From: a virus
Length of the DNA stretch: 44,622 bases
Virus record (IMG/VR): IMGVR_UViG_3300047446_000146
Coordinates: 1 to 44,622 of that record
Direction: 5' to 3' (one strand)
Positions 26,294 to 33,441 of the stretch are shown here, in pieces. Below the pieces are notes generated by a model, which was given only the letters and a program-made list of their open reading frames with translations, made no database searches and had not been told where the DNA came from. The first letter of the stretch is position 1. Each line of letters begins with the position of its first letter. A program made the translations under genes and the position numbers.

Positions 26294-26917
26294 TCAGGCG
26301 GACTTGAGCAGACAGGTTCCGCAGGCCCTCGAAATATTCAGTTTTCCCACCTCAGCGGGTTTGTTTGCAGCGTCGACCATGGTCTGAACCTCGGGACTTG
26401 CACCATAGCGGCGGACCACACCGACGAACTCTTCCACGTCGTGGCCTTGAAGCTTCAGCTTGGGCGCGCCGTCCTGGGTGAAGGCAGGCTGGCCGTATTT
26501 GTCAGTCGCTTGGGCCAGGTGATACAGCTCGTGCTCAATGAGTGCGCAGAACTCAACGTCGCTGCAGATCGAGCAGTAGTCGGCGGCGAGGGTGATGATG
26601 AAGGTCGGCACACCGCCGAACCAATCGAACATCTGCTGTTCCATCCGAGCCTTCTGCCAACCACCTGCGCGGAAAGCGACCTGCTCGGCCTGACCTAGCA
26701 CACGGCGGCCTTGCTTCTCGAAGCTGGCTGATGCCCACATGACCGCGATGTCAGCATCTATCAGGTGGGCGTGATCTTCGTTGTGGAGGCTGCCCGTGTG
26801 GGCAAGGATCTCGGCGTGTATCCATTCCCTCACCTCGGGCGCAGGAGTGAGGCGGATGCCAAGCATACTCAAGGCGGACAGCTCTAGCATTGATGCCGGA
26901 GGCGCTGGTCGATTCAC
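26294..26917 (-). CDS. Putative phage metallopeptidase
   Basis: 207 aa with a HExxH zinc motif, His129-Glu130-Leu-Tyr-His133 (FCALIEHELYHLAQ), preceded by FIITLAADYCSICSDVE. It resembles the family called putative phage metallopeptidase, often found next to terminase genes. C-terminal cysteines (ISRACGTCLLKSA) form a CxxC. The natural target is unknown to me. It may act in head maturation or lysis timing. Same strand as TerS, 30 bases upstream. Confidence 0.78.
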   Translation of the reverse strand: MNRPAPPASMLELSALSMLGIRLTPAPEVREWIHAEILAHTGSLHNEDHAHLIDADIAVMWASASFEKQGRRVLGQAEQVAFRAGGWQKARMEQQMFDWFGGVPTFIITLAADYCSICSDVEFCALIEHELYHLAQATDKYGQPAFTQDGAPKLKLQGHDVEEFVGVVRRYGASPEVQTMVDAANKPAEVGKLNISRACGTCLLKSA

Positions 26918-26941
26918 TTGCGCCTCACCTATGAGAGAGAG

Positions 26942-27193
26942 TTAACCAGTCCAGCCGAATTCGAAGATCATATATCCACCGGCCACAGTCACAGCCAAGC
27001 TTAGACACGCGGCGAAAAGATGATCTAGCAGGAAAGTAATGACCTTGGGCTTTGGCTGCTGAATTTCTGTAAACGCTGAGGAGCTCTCTACTTCTAGCCT
27101 TTTCAGGCCCTCGCCCTTTATCAACGTTGGCGAGTCTGTATGGCACTCGGAAAGCTTAATGTCTTCCGAATCCTTGAGATCAAACATGGCCAT
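26942..27193 (-). CDS. Beta-helix-like mini protein with C-terminal TM helix
   Basis: 83 aa with GGAGGA six bases before the ATG at 27193. The first 38 residues (FDLKDSEDIKLSECHTDSPT, then IKGEGLKRLEVESS) follow the spacing of right-handed beta-helix coils. Residues about 59-80 form one TM helix (HLFAACLSLAVTVAGGYMIF). The module is clearly related to the one in the overlapping upstream gene: FDLKDSEDIKL against FEIYDSDDIKM, and KGEGLKRL against KGERVRRL. A membrane-bound sensor or effector is one guess. Confidence 0.6.
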   Translation of the reverse strand: MAMFDLKDSEDIKLSECHTDSPTLIKGEGLKRLEVESSSAFTEIQQPKPKVITFLLDHLFAACLSLAVTVAGGYMIFEFGWTG

Positions 27194-27446
27194 GGGAAAT
27201 CCTCCGGACAGCTATCGCAAGAGGCGTAACTCGTGGCAACCACCCGTCCTCGCTATGGGTCACAGAGCTTGCCGTCAGTCTTCTTACCCTCTCGCCTTTA
27301 ACGGCGGTGCGAGTCGCGCGCAGATCTATATCGTTCATTTTGATATCGTCCGAATCGTAAATTTCGAACGCGTTATCCATCCCAGTCATCGAGATGTTAT
27401 CAAGACGAACATCCACACAGTTTCTCAACAAAATGCCTGTCGCCAT
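27180..27446 (-). CDS. Beta-helix-like mini protein, soluble paralog
   Basis: 88 aa from the ATG at 27446 (an in-frame ATG at 27491 is possible; ribosome sites are weak for both). Three short coils of beta-helix type are visible: GILLRNCVDVRLDNISMTG, then AFEIYDSDDIKMNDIDLRAT, then AVKGERVRRLTASS. There is no TM segment. Its end overlaps the start of the TM-bearing paralog by 14 bases. Two tandem copies of such a small module are unusual, and I know no defined function. Confidence 0.55.
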   Translation of the reverse strand: MATGILLRNCVDVRLDNISMTGMDNAFEIYDSDDIKMNDIDLRATRTAVKGERVRRLTASSVTHSEDGWLPRVTPLAIAVRRISHGHV

Positions 27447-27627
27447 GATGCGCCATTCCCCAGCACAAGTGTGGCATAACGATAGCATCATGAGGCGTTC
27501 CCGCCACGAAAAGGACGCATCTGAATTCGTGGCGCGGGTGGCTGACAGTAAAGTGCGTGGGTTGAGTTGTTCGGAGGCTCAATGTGTGAAGAATGGGTAG
27601 TCGACCTCCACTCAATAGGATTCGACA

Positions 27628-27864
27628 ATGAAAGTCCCATTCAACTCAGCCTTACTCGTCATCCTCCTTGCAACTACCGCATTGCTCTACTCCCAGCATG
27701 CTAACGGATCAGCGCGGCCGGCGGCGACGATCAACCTGCCCAGGCTGTGCACCGAAGCGCGAATCGCGGAGGCAGTGATCGCAGTTCAGCTTCGAGCAGA
27801 TCCACTTCTTCACCGCAGGCCAATACGTGACCATGAACATATGGCGTACTCCAGCCAGACATAG
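27628..27864 (+). CDS. Possible small exported protein (antisense to holin 3' end)
   Basis: 78 aa with AGGA seven bases before the ATG. Residues 1-27 look like a signal peptide or N-terminal TM helix (PFNSALLVILLATTALLYSQ). From residue 28 on it overlaps the 3' end of the minus-strand holin-like gene, and that part looks less protein-like (IRDHEHMAYSSQT). It may be a real short exported product, a truncated gene or chance. Confidence 0.3.
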   Translation: MKVPFNSALLVILLATTALLYSQHANGSARPAATINLPRLCTEARIAEAVIAVQLRADPLLHRRPIRDHEHMAYSSQT

Positions 27865-28068
27865 AGATGCGTGAAGCGTCAGCCCGGCATTGGTCGGGCC
27901 GAAGAAAAGTGTTTGGTTGCGCGTCATCACAACAAAGCCACTGATGGCGATGGCCGAATAGATGATCTTGCCGACGATGCCATCACGGACTTTTCCGCTC
28001 AGCACGCACCAGGTGGCCCACAGCGCAATCAGGCCGCAGGCGATGGAGTTGATCAGTTCAAGGTTCAT
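27709..28068 (-). CDS. Holin-like membrane protein
   Basis: 119 aa with three hydrophobic segments (about 5-23, IACGLIALWATWCVLSG; 34-48, IYSAIAISGFVVM; 60-83, AGLTLHASLCLAGVRHMFMV) and a basic Cys-containing C-terminus (KWICSKLNCDHC, then many Arg). Size and topology fit a class I-type holin or a phage membrane protein often listed as such. The ATG overlaps the stop of the next upstream gene by four bases, so the two membrane proteins are coupled. The extra basic tail after residue 101 overlaps an antisense reading frame. Confidence 0.65.
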   Translation of the reverse strand: MNLELINSIACGLIALWATWCVLSGKVRDGIVGKIIYSAIAISGFVVMTRNQTLFFGPTNAGLTLHASLCLAGVRHMFMVTYWPAVKKWICSKLNCDHCLRDSRFGAQPGQVDRRRRPR

Positions 28069-28394
28069 GGTGGATTGCCTCCCCCGAACCGCTGGCGAAT
28101 GAGTGCCCAGAGGTCAGCGGCTTTGATGGCGCGATTGATGGCTGCCATCAGGGAGCCGCCGAACGCGCCGAGCAGGAACCCGACTCCCGCTACATCGCTG
28201 GGCTCGACCACACTGAAGCGGTCGCACACGATGCCGGTCAGGTAGAAAGCGCAGGCAATCCCGGTGACGAGGAAGATCGCCCAAGACCATAGGTCCTTGA
28301 GGTCATCCTTGTGCCACCAACTGGCGACGATCGCGCCAATCAGCCCTGCGACAAGCCAGTCGAGTTTGTCGAGCAGGCGGTGAAGTAACTCCAT
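28065..28394 (-). CDS. Second holin/antiholin-like membrane protein
   Basis: 109 aa from the ATG at 28394 (GGAG upstream). Starts ELLHRLLDKLDWLVAGLIGA with hydrophobic segments at about 13-24, 38-57 (WSWAIFLVTGIACAFYLTG) and 69-84 (AGVGFLLGAFGGSLMAA). It ends in a charged tail. Coupled through ATGA with the preceding holin-like gene, the pair is a plausible holin/antiholin module. No endolysin gene lies beside them in this window. Confidence 0.65.
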   Translation of the reverse strand: MELLHRLLDKLDWLVAGLIGAIVASWWHKDDLKDLWSWAIFLVTGIACAFYLTGIVCDRFSVVEPSDVAGVGFLLGAFGGSLMAAINRAIKAADLWALIRQRFGGGNPP

Positions 28395-28439
28395 GCGCTC
28401 CACTCCGTACCGGGCATGAACGGCAATACCACATATTTG

Positions 28440-28467
28440 TTGTATTACCACAAAGGTGATGTATACT
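28440..28467 (+). promoter_or_regulatory. Candidate hicAB promoter
   Basis: TTGTAT (28440-28445), 16-bp spacer, TATACT (28462-28467), 28 bases before the hicA start. A loose inverted repeat (TTGT ... ACAA, 28437-28453) overlaps the -35 and could be the HicB operator. Confidence 0.55.
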
Positions 28468-28495
28468 GGACTCATCCAAACAACGAGGCGAGGTG

Positions 28496-28675
28496 ATGAA
28501 GTTCAGCGAGTTCAGACGATGGTTGAAGGCCAAAGGGGTCACGTTCGAAGCAGGCAAAGGAAGCCACTTCAAAGTCACCGCCCCAAACGGCAAAAAGACA
28601 ACCTTCGCGGATCACGGGGCAAAGGAAATGCCTGAAGGGACCCGCAAGGCGATAATCAAACAACTGGGGCTCTGA
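28496..28675 (+). CDS. hicA: HicA toxin (mRNA interferase)
   Basis: 59 aa from the ATG at 28496 (GAGGCGAGG upstream). The double-stranded-RNA-binding-like HicA fold is evident: KFSEFRRWLKAKGVTFEAGK, then GSHFKV with catalytic His24, and PEGTRKAIIKQLGL. HicA cleaves mRNA until bound by HicB. It is in the usual toxin-first order with hicB 55 bases downstream. Plus strand, opposite to the flanking late genes, with its own promoter. Confidence 0.9.
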   Translation: MKFSEFRRWLKAKGVTFEAGKGSHFKVTAPNGKKTTFADHGAKEMPEGTRKAIIKQLGL

Positions 28676-28730
28676 GAGCCCCCTTCGCCTATCCGAGCGC
28701 TGAACTGATCACCTCCAAGGAGTAGTGACC

Positions 28731-29156
28731 ATGTACAACTATGCAATTCGTTTCGAACGTGACGACACACCGGGGCTCGCAGTGTTCTGCCGTGATCTGC
28801 CGCAGTTCAACAGCTACGGAGACGATGAGGGGCACGCGTTGAAGGAAGCTGTGGACGGCATCGAAACCACACTGTCTATCTTCGTTGACGAGCGCAAAGC
28901 CATTCCCGCAGCGACAGCGCCAGAGGCTGGCGAGCATGTCATCTATCTTCCGGCTTTGACCGTGGCGAAGATCGCCCTGTGGAATACGATGATGGAACGA
29001 GGGATGCGTAAAGCCGATCTCTGCCGGTTGCTCGGCGTGAGCCAGACCCAGGGTGATCGCCTTGTGGACTTCCTGCATACATCCAAGATGGATCAGGTTG
29101 AGACGGCATTGACTGCCCTCGGCAAACGCCTTTTGGTGTCGGTCGAGGCGGCCTGA
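28731..29156 (+). CDS. hicB: HicB antitoxin
   Basis: 141 aa from the ATG at 28731 (AAGGAG eight bases upstream). Residues 1-65 form the partial RNase-H-like HicB fold (YNYAIRFERDDTPGLAVFCR; SYGDDEGHALKEAVDGIETT). The C-terminal part is a helix-turn-helix (MRKADLCRLLGVSQTQGDRL) that should bind the operator upstream of hicA. The pair can stabilise a prophage or act as an abortive infection module. Confidence 0.9.
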   Translation: MYNYAIRFERDDTPGLAVFCRDLPQFNSYGDDEGHALKEAVDGIETTLSIFVDERKAIPAATAPEAGEHVIYLPALTVAKIALWNTMMERGMRKADLCRLLGVSQTQGDRLVDFLHTSKMDQVETALTALGKRLLVSVEAA

Positions 29157-29188
29157 ATACACCTCTTCCCATTGGAAAATCGCACAGA

Positions 29189-29710
29189 ATGAAGCTTGCC
29201 AACCTTAAAACAAATGAACTGCTAAAGCTCCAGTCGGATGTGATCAGCGAGCTAAGAAGCCGAGGGATCCTAAGGACGATGAACAATCCCACCGGCGACT
29301 ACGCCGAGTGGCTGGTTGCATCAGCTCTAGGCTTGAAGCTCGCTAACAACTCAGCGTCTGGGCATGACGCGGAGACAGAGACAGGAATCAAAATCCAAAT
29401 AAAGGCCCGCCGGATAAGCCCTAGCAACAAATCGCGGCAGCTAGGCGTCATCCGAAATTTAGACAAAAAAGGCTTCGACGAATTGGTCGCGGTAATTTTC
29501 AACGACTCGTACGAAGTGATAGAAGCTGTAACAATTCCCCACTCAGTCATAGCCGACTACAGCAAACACCGGCCACACGTGAATGGTCATGTGTTGCATC
29601 TTCGCGGCGCTGTACTTTCCGATCCTCGTATTCGGAGCATCCGTGCACAGTTGCACAATTACAGCACCGCGCTACTGTCGGAAAATGCCGCGGCCAAGCA
29701 TATCGAATGA
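29189..29710 (+). CDS. DUF6998 PD-(D/E)XK-like nuclease
   Basis: 173 aa. The core NNPTGDYAEWLVASALGLKL, then SGHDAETETGIKIQIKARR, fits a restriction-endonuclease-like fold with Glu40, Asp60 and the QxK pair Gln70/Lys72. The remainder (SRQLGVIRNLDKKGFDELVA; HVNGHVLHLRGAVLSDPRIR) matches DUF6998. It lies 32 bases after hicB on the same strand, so it may share its transcript. Natural role unproven. A DNA-cleaving defence or competition function is inference from the fold and moron position. Confidence 0.75.
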   Translation: MKLANLKTNELLKLQSDVISELRSRGILRTMNNPTGDYAEWLVASALGLKLANNSASGHDAETETGIKIQIKARRISPSNKSRQLGVIRNLDKKGFDELVAVIFNDSYEVIEAVTIPHSVIADYSKHRPHVNGHVLHLRGAVLSDPRIRSIRAQLHNYSTALLSENAAAKHIE

Positions 29711-30058
29711 TCCAAGCCTATTCGGTTGGCCCGCTCCGGAAGGCTTTCCTCGGCGAGACTCGGAAAGGTGAGGGTCTTTCCCCTCCTGTCCGCCAAAGGC
29801 TTCACTGTCGCTGGCACCCAAATGCACCAGTCTCGACGGCTCGCCTCGCGCAGCAGATGAAAGCATGAGGTCACTGCTCGCGGGCTGCCGGTGTTTTACG
29901 CAGCACGGCACTACCGGCTTATCCGTGCCCAGATGTCCCACGAAGGGGCTGCTCTGGCTACAGGTGCAACAAAACGCAGGCATTAAAAAGCCCCGAACAG
30001 AAGTCGCTGTTCGAGGCTGAATTGGCGGCGCAGGACGTGGAGCGCCAAACTTTAAGCC
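29711..30058. other. Gene-poor interval after the nuclease gene
   Basis: No convincing gene is seen on either strand. Short open frames here lack ribosome sites and read as low-quality protein. A weak plus-strand hairpin (AAGCCT / AGGCTT near 29713-29748) could end the nuclease transcript. The minus-strand terminator at 29984-30018 closes the interval. Confidence 0.6.
29984..30018 (-). terminator. Terminator after the small membrane protein
   Basis: Stem formed by AGCCCCGAACAG and CTGTTCGAGGCT (one unpaired position; loop AAGTCG), followed on the minus strand by five T. It lies downstream of the gene ending at 30059. Confidence 0.75.
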
Positions 30059-30325
30059 TTAAGGCTTCCTCAACGACAAATCGTTAAGGTTAATGCTAAG
30101 TGCAGGGAGAGCGTTGACGAAAAGAGCGGTCAATCCGTTTGCAGCCATTGTTACACAAGATAGAACCATAATTTTCTTCATAAGCACGCACTCCTTCAGT
30201 CCAGACTGTTGAATTTCATTGTTTGGTGACGCCAGTAAAGTTTGTACAAACCACATAATCGACAAGCCGATTAAGCCCAACACTACCGATCCAAACGCCA
30301 ACAAGCCCCCTGCACCGCCTCCCAT
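30059..30325 (-). CDS. Small membrane protein with two possible starts
   Basis: 88 aa from the ATG at 30325, with a hydrophobic Gly-rich segment (about 5-31, GGLLAFGSVVLGLIGLSIMW). The best ribosome site (AAGGAG, nine bases) precedes an internal ATG at 30181, which would give a 40-aa product MKKIMVLSCVTMAANGLTAL resembling a signal peptide. Both may be made, as in holin/antiholin pairs, or only the short form. It is downstream of the Q-position gene, so it may be the first late gene. No family is recognised. Confidence 0.45.
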   Translation of the reverse strand: MGGGAGGLLAFGSVVLGLIGLSIMWFVQTLLASPNNEIQQSGLKECVLMKKIMVLSCVTMAANGLTALFVNALPALSINLNDLSLRKP

Positions 30326-30404
30326 GATGAGGATTTGGTCGACACTCCTCTACACACGCAGGAATGACAGGATGGGGATATATTCGGCAATGCGGCAAAG
30401 GATG

Positions 30405-30941
30405 TCAAGCGGCCATCTTCTCGAATAATTCCTGATCCTCAAGCAACCGGAGTCCCGAGGCGATCGCTTCGTCCAGCATCTCCCCGAGAGCCTTGTGAAT
30501 ACCCGCACGCCAGTACCTGCGTGTGCGCTCTGGTGTCCCGCGATTGTCATCCCATTTGTTCATGTCGTAGATGTCGGCCTGCAGCACGCCGGTAGAGCGC
30601 TTACCTTCTGCGCCTGGCTTCTGGGGCTCGGCCCAAGTGAGCACGGAATAGAACTTGAAGTGCTGGTGAGCGTGTGTGGCCACGATTCGCCCAAGCGCCT
30701 TGATGCTCTGTCCGCGCTCGGCGGTGTCCAGCGTGTACCGGGCGATCAGAGCGTCCCAGTGACGTGGCAGCATGTGCTGATGCAGGTGACGACGATAGTC
30801 ACAGTCCAGCTCGAAACGCTCCTGCCGGCTGAGACCGCCATAGCCTGAGCAGCCCTGATCGGCGTCAACCCAACCCGCCGAAGCGGTTTTACCCTCAGAG
30901 CCTGCAAGGAGGATGCGGACCAATACGGATACTTTGTTCAT
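30405..30941 (-). CDS. Q-position conserved phage protein (possible late regulator)
   Basis: 178 aa, starting in the ninG stop (ATGA). DADQGCSGYGGLSRQERFEL, YRRHLHQHMLPRHWDALIAR and a helical C-terminus (RYWRAGIHKALGEMLDEAIA) are visible. It sits after ninG and before the late genes, where lambda carries antiterminator Q. Several terminators lie in the late operon below, so a Q-like antiterminator is needed and this is the best-placed candidate. I cannot identify a Q domain by eye. Confidence 0.6.
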   Translation of the reverse strand: MNKVSVLVRILLAGSEGKTASAGWVDADQGCSGYGGLSRQERFELDCDYRRHLHQHMLPRHWDALIARYTLDTAERGQSIKALGRIVATHAHQHFKFYSVLTWAEPQKPGAEGKRSTGVLQADIYDMNKWDDNRGTPERTRRYWRAGIHKALGEMLDEAIASGLRLLEDQELFEKMAA

Positions 30942-31522
30942 GCCTGCGTCCTCTTCAGCTCTCTGGTCAGTTCCCGGTAATGCGCTGTCAGCGCCTTCAG
31001 GTCGTCGATCGTGTATTTCTTTGGCTCATGCGGACCTTCAAGCCATAAAACCTTTTCCTCTCCGATCCGCCGTATCAGCTCAGCCCTGTAGTTCAGCAAG
31101 TCGCCTGACTTGTGGGTATTGCACGGGGCACACTGTTTCCAGACATTGAGAGGCTCGAAGCGGATCGCCGGGTGCGCTGATACGGTCCTATAGTGTCCTG
31201 CGTGCCATTGGCCTTCGTGATGACGTCCGCAGCTCACACAAGGAAGCAAGGCATCTCGTTCGCGCACCCAGGCGTTGAAAGCTTGCTGGGTGTCCTTTAG
31301 GTGATCCACCCTGCTCTTCAGCTTCTCCTTGCGAACCTTGATTTCGCGGCGCTCACGCTGGGCAATCGACTTGCGTTGCTTTTCCTGCGCCTGGCGGGCC
31401 AGCACTACTGCGCAGTCCGGCGAGCACCATTTCTGAAAGCTGCGGGTCGGCGTGAAGGTCGCACCACACCCGGCGACTCGGCAGCGCTTCGGCCGGATCG
31501 GCTTTGTGGATTGCGGGATCAA
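30938..31522 (-). CDS. ninG: NinG / Rap recombination nuclease
   Basis: 194 aa. The N-terminal zinc motif (CRVAGCGATFTPTRSFQKWC, then SPDCA), a basic helical region (KSIAQRERREIKVRKEKLKS) and the C-terminal domain with CVSCGRHHEGQWHAGHY and CAPCNTHKSGD identify NinG. Lambda Rap (NinG) is a structure-specific endonuclease acting on recombination intermediates. The start overlaps the stop of a 32-aa gene. Confidence 0.92.
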   Translation of the reverse strand: MIPQSTKPIRPKRCRVAGCGATFTPTRSFQKWCSPDCAVVLARQAQEKQRKSIAQRERREIKVRKEKLKSRVDHLKDTQQAFNAWVRERDALLPCVSCGRHHEGQWHAGHYRTVSAHPAIRFEPLNVWKQCAPCNTHKSGDLLNYRAELIRRIGEEKVLWLEGPHEPKKYTIDDLKALTAHYRELTRELKRTQA

Positions 31523-31617
31523 AGCTCACCCCCGAACTGAACCGACATGGGCTGAGCGTGATACCCGGCTTCGAGGATGGTCGCCAATGCACTGATCAGA
31601 GCCTTGATGGTCTTCAT
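31519..31617 (-). CDS. 32-aa peptide gene between ninB and ninG
   Basis: Encodes KTIKALISALATILEAGYHA followed by a short tail ending FGGEL. The ATG at 31617 has AAGGAG six bases upstream and overlaps the ninB stop, while its own stop overlaps the ninG start (ATGA). The peptide may be an amphipathic or membrane-associated helix, or mainly serve to pass ribosomes on to ninG. Confidence 0.55.
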   Translation of the reverse strand: MKTIKALISALATILEAGYHAQPMSVQFGGEL

Positions 31618-32054
31618 GCCACTCTCCTTTCGCCGTAGATGGCGTACATCAGGTCGTCGGGATGAGGTAGGAGCAGCTGCAGGTGCTCGGCGCAGTAAGC
31701 GTCCAGCAGCTCCAGATAGGTCGTCATCTGCGCAATGGTGAAGCTCCGGGTCTTTGCCCGGCCGACGCGGTAGCGCGTGCCGTCTGGAAGCTGGACAGGG
31801 TGAACTTCGGCAGGCCACAGGCGTGACACCAGGATCTCGTGCCACTCTTCGGAACTGGCGATCTGGCCGAACGAATCCCGTAGGTGAGCCTGGATCAGGC
31901 CGTTCCACATCCAGAGCAGCTTGTTCTGCGCGTCACTGCGCTTGCTGCGGACTTCGACGATGGTCAGTTTGCGTGGCTTGGTCAGGTCGAGGCCCTGCAG
32001 TTAGCCCATCAGGCGGGTGCGGTCGTTCTCGTTGCGGAGCATGAGATCAGTCAT
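31614..32054 (-). pseudogene. ninB: ninB interrupted by an in-frame TAA at codon 18
   Basis: The frame from the ATG at 32054 reads LMLRNENDRTRLMG, stop, LQGLDLTKPRKLTIVEVRSK, then RSDAQNKLLWMWNGLIQAHL and continues to 31614. This is lambda NinB (Orf), a recombination mediator that binds ssDNA-binding protein. The stop (TAA at 32001-32003) stands where relatives have Tyr (LMxYLQG), one base from TAC or TAT. Both gene ends keep ATGA overlaps with neighbours. A restart at codon 49 (ATG 31910) would give 98 residues without the N-terminus. Confidence 0.85.
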
Positions 32055-32527
32055 GCGGCCACCTCTTCCTGATCGGCGTGAGCTCGCAGGGTCATCAGGC
32101 AATCCCGGGAGATGAATGCGTCGATCACGAATCCGCCAAGGTCAATCGCCAGCGGGTCACCGTTACCCTTCCCGCGCGCCACGTAAAACTTCCGGCCCTC
32201 ACGACCCTGGACTGGATCGAGCACGAAATAATTCTCGTCCGTTACTTCGATCAGGATCTGGTGATTGCCTGCCTCGATGTTCAAAGAGGGCGCGGTGCAC
32301 AGATAAACCCCTTCGTCTGCGAGAGGTGGCGTGTCGACGCTGTAGAAGGCGGTGTACTTGACGCCCAGGTAATCAAGCATTTCGCGAAGAGTCAGGTCGC
32401 CGTCTCGGTATAGCTTGTGCAGTTCCTCGATGACGTCAGCCGCCGGGCGATTCACAATCATCGCCAAACAGGTCGACACGCAGCTCACCGGGCATGGTTG
32501 GGTTTGCAGGATGATCAGTGGACTCAT
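32051..32527 (-). CDS. C39-like cysteine protease fold protein
   Basis: 158 aa from the ATG at 32527 (AGGAG eight bases upstream). A papain-like pattern is visible: Gln10, Cys16 (CPVSCVSTCLAMI), His89 (AGNHQILIEV) and Asp104 (YFVLDPVQG), the layout of C39-type peptidase domains. There is no signal peptide, so it would act in the cytoplasm. It sits in a tightly overlapping replication/nin operon between a 38-aa gene and ninB. It could process a phage or host protein. Target unknown. Confidence 0.65.
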   Translation of the reverse strand: MSPLIILQTQPCPVSCVSTCLAMIVNRPAADVIEELHKLYRDGDLTLREMLDYLGVKYTAFYSVDTPPLADEGVYLCTAPSLNIEAGNHQILIEVTDENYFVLDPVQGREGRKFYVARGKGNGDPLAIDLGGFVIDAFISRDCLMTLRAHADQEEVAA

Positions 32528-32640
32528 CGAAAAAACTCCTGCAGATTCACGGACTGAGCAGGCCGCTCCACCTTGTGGTTGAAGCCGTATCCGGCTACCA
32601 GCGTGATGAGGGCTATTGCGATGACGGTTCGGTTGGTCAT
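32524..32640 (-). CDS. 38-aa small membrane peptide
   Basis: Encodes TNRTVIAIALITLVAGYGFN followed by a charged tail ending in QEFFR. One short hydrophobic helix (about 6-19). Its ATG overlaps the DnaC-like gene stop (TGATG) and its TGA overlaps the next start (ATGA), which strongly suggests real translation. No family is recognised. Confidence 0.55.
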   Translation of the reverse strand: MTNRTVIAIALITLVAGYGFNHKVERPAQSVNLQEFFR

Positions 32641-33428
32641 CAGAAACCCTCCTTGCCGCGCTGCGATTCCCAGTCGAAAGGGACAACCACCCCGCCACCC
32701 TCACGCAGGCGATCAACGCACCGCTCGCCCATCGCCAGCGGAAGCTGATCGCCGCTCAGGTTGGAGATCACCACTGTCGGCCGCATCTGTTCGTACCGGC
32801 CGTTGATGATTGCGAACAGGGTTGTCAGCTCGAAGTCACTCGGCTGTTCCTTGCTCACCCCGACCTCATCGAGGACCAGCAGCGAAGGTTCGATCAGGCT
32901 GGACAGGATGTCGGCCTCGGACTGCTCGTTGTTGCGGTCGTAGGTCGCGCGGATCGACTGCAGGATTGCGCCGACAGTTCGGTACACGGCTGTGGCCGAG
33001 GTGGCGCGCATCAGATCGTTTGCCATGGCAGCGCCGAGATGGGTCTTTCCGGTGCCGGGCTGGCCCAGCAACATCAGGCAGCGACCCGTGCGCTCGATCT
33101 CGGCGAACGCGGCGACGTAGCGACGGCAGAACGCCAAGGCCTTGCGCTGGCCTTCGTGCTCGACCTGGTAGTTGTCCAGGGTGCGATCAGCGAAGCGCTT
33201 CGGGATCAGCGCTGCGCCGAGCTTCTTCGCCATGGCTTCACGCTTGATCCGGATTTCTTCGGCGCGTTGCTTGGCTTCGCGCTCGGTGCGCTCCTTGCGT
33301 TCGCACTCAGGGCAGCGGCCAACGATCTCGCGCCCCAGCAGCACGGTGACGCGCTGTTCGAACGGGCCGTGATCGTCGCAGTGGCCTGGCTGGATACGCT
33401 GGCCGGCGGCCTGTTTCACGTCGGACAT
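32640..33428 (-). CDS. DnaC-type helicase loader
   Basis: 262 aa from the ATG at 33428 (AAGGTGA seven bases upstream; an ATG at 33452 overlaps the O gene). The N-terminus has a zinc-finger-like arrangement (Cys17, His20, Cys39, Cys42). The AAA+ domain shows Walker A GQPGTGKT (122-129) and Walker B LLVLDEVG (183-190). It takes the place of lambda P and should load host DnaB at the phage origin with the O-type initiator. Confidence 0.9.
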   Translation of the reverse strand: MSDVKQAAGQRIQPGHCDDHGPFEQRVTVLLGREIVGRCPECERKERTEREAKQRAEEIRIKREAMAKKLGAALIPKRFADRTLDNYQVEHEGQRKALAFCRRYVAAFAEIERTGRCLMLLGQPGTGKTHLGAAMANDLMRATSATAVYRTVGAILQSIRATYDRNNEQSEADILSSLIEPSLLVLDEVGVSKEQPSDFELTTLFAIINGRYEQMRPTVVISNLSGDQLPLAMGERCVDRLREGGGVVVPFDWESQRGKEGF

Positions 33429-33441
33429 GGCAATCACCTTT

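Noticed and set aside
27400-27615. 71-codon minus-strand frame upstream of the beta-helix pair
   Set aside because: His/Thr-rich, no ribosome site, overlaps the better-supported gene at 27180-27446.
29672-29983. 103-codon minus-strand frame after the nuclease gene
   Set aside because: Low-complexity Ser/Gly/Arg composition, no ribosome site, and lies downstream of a terminator.
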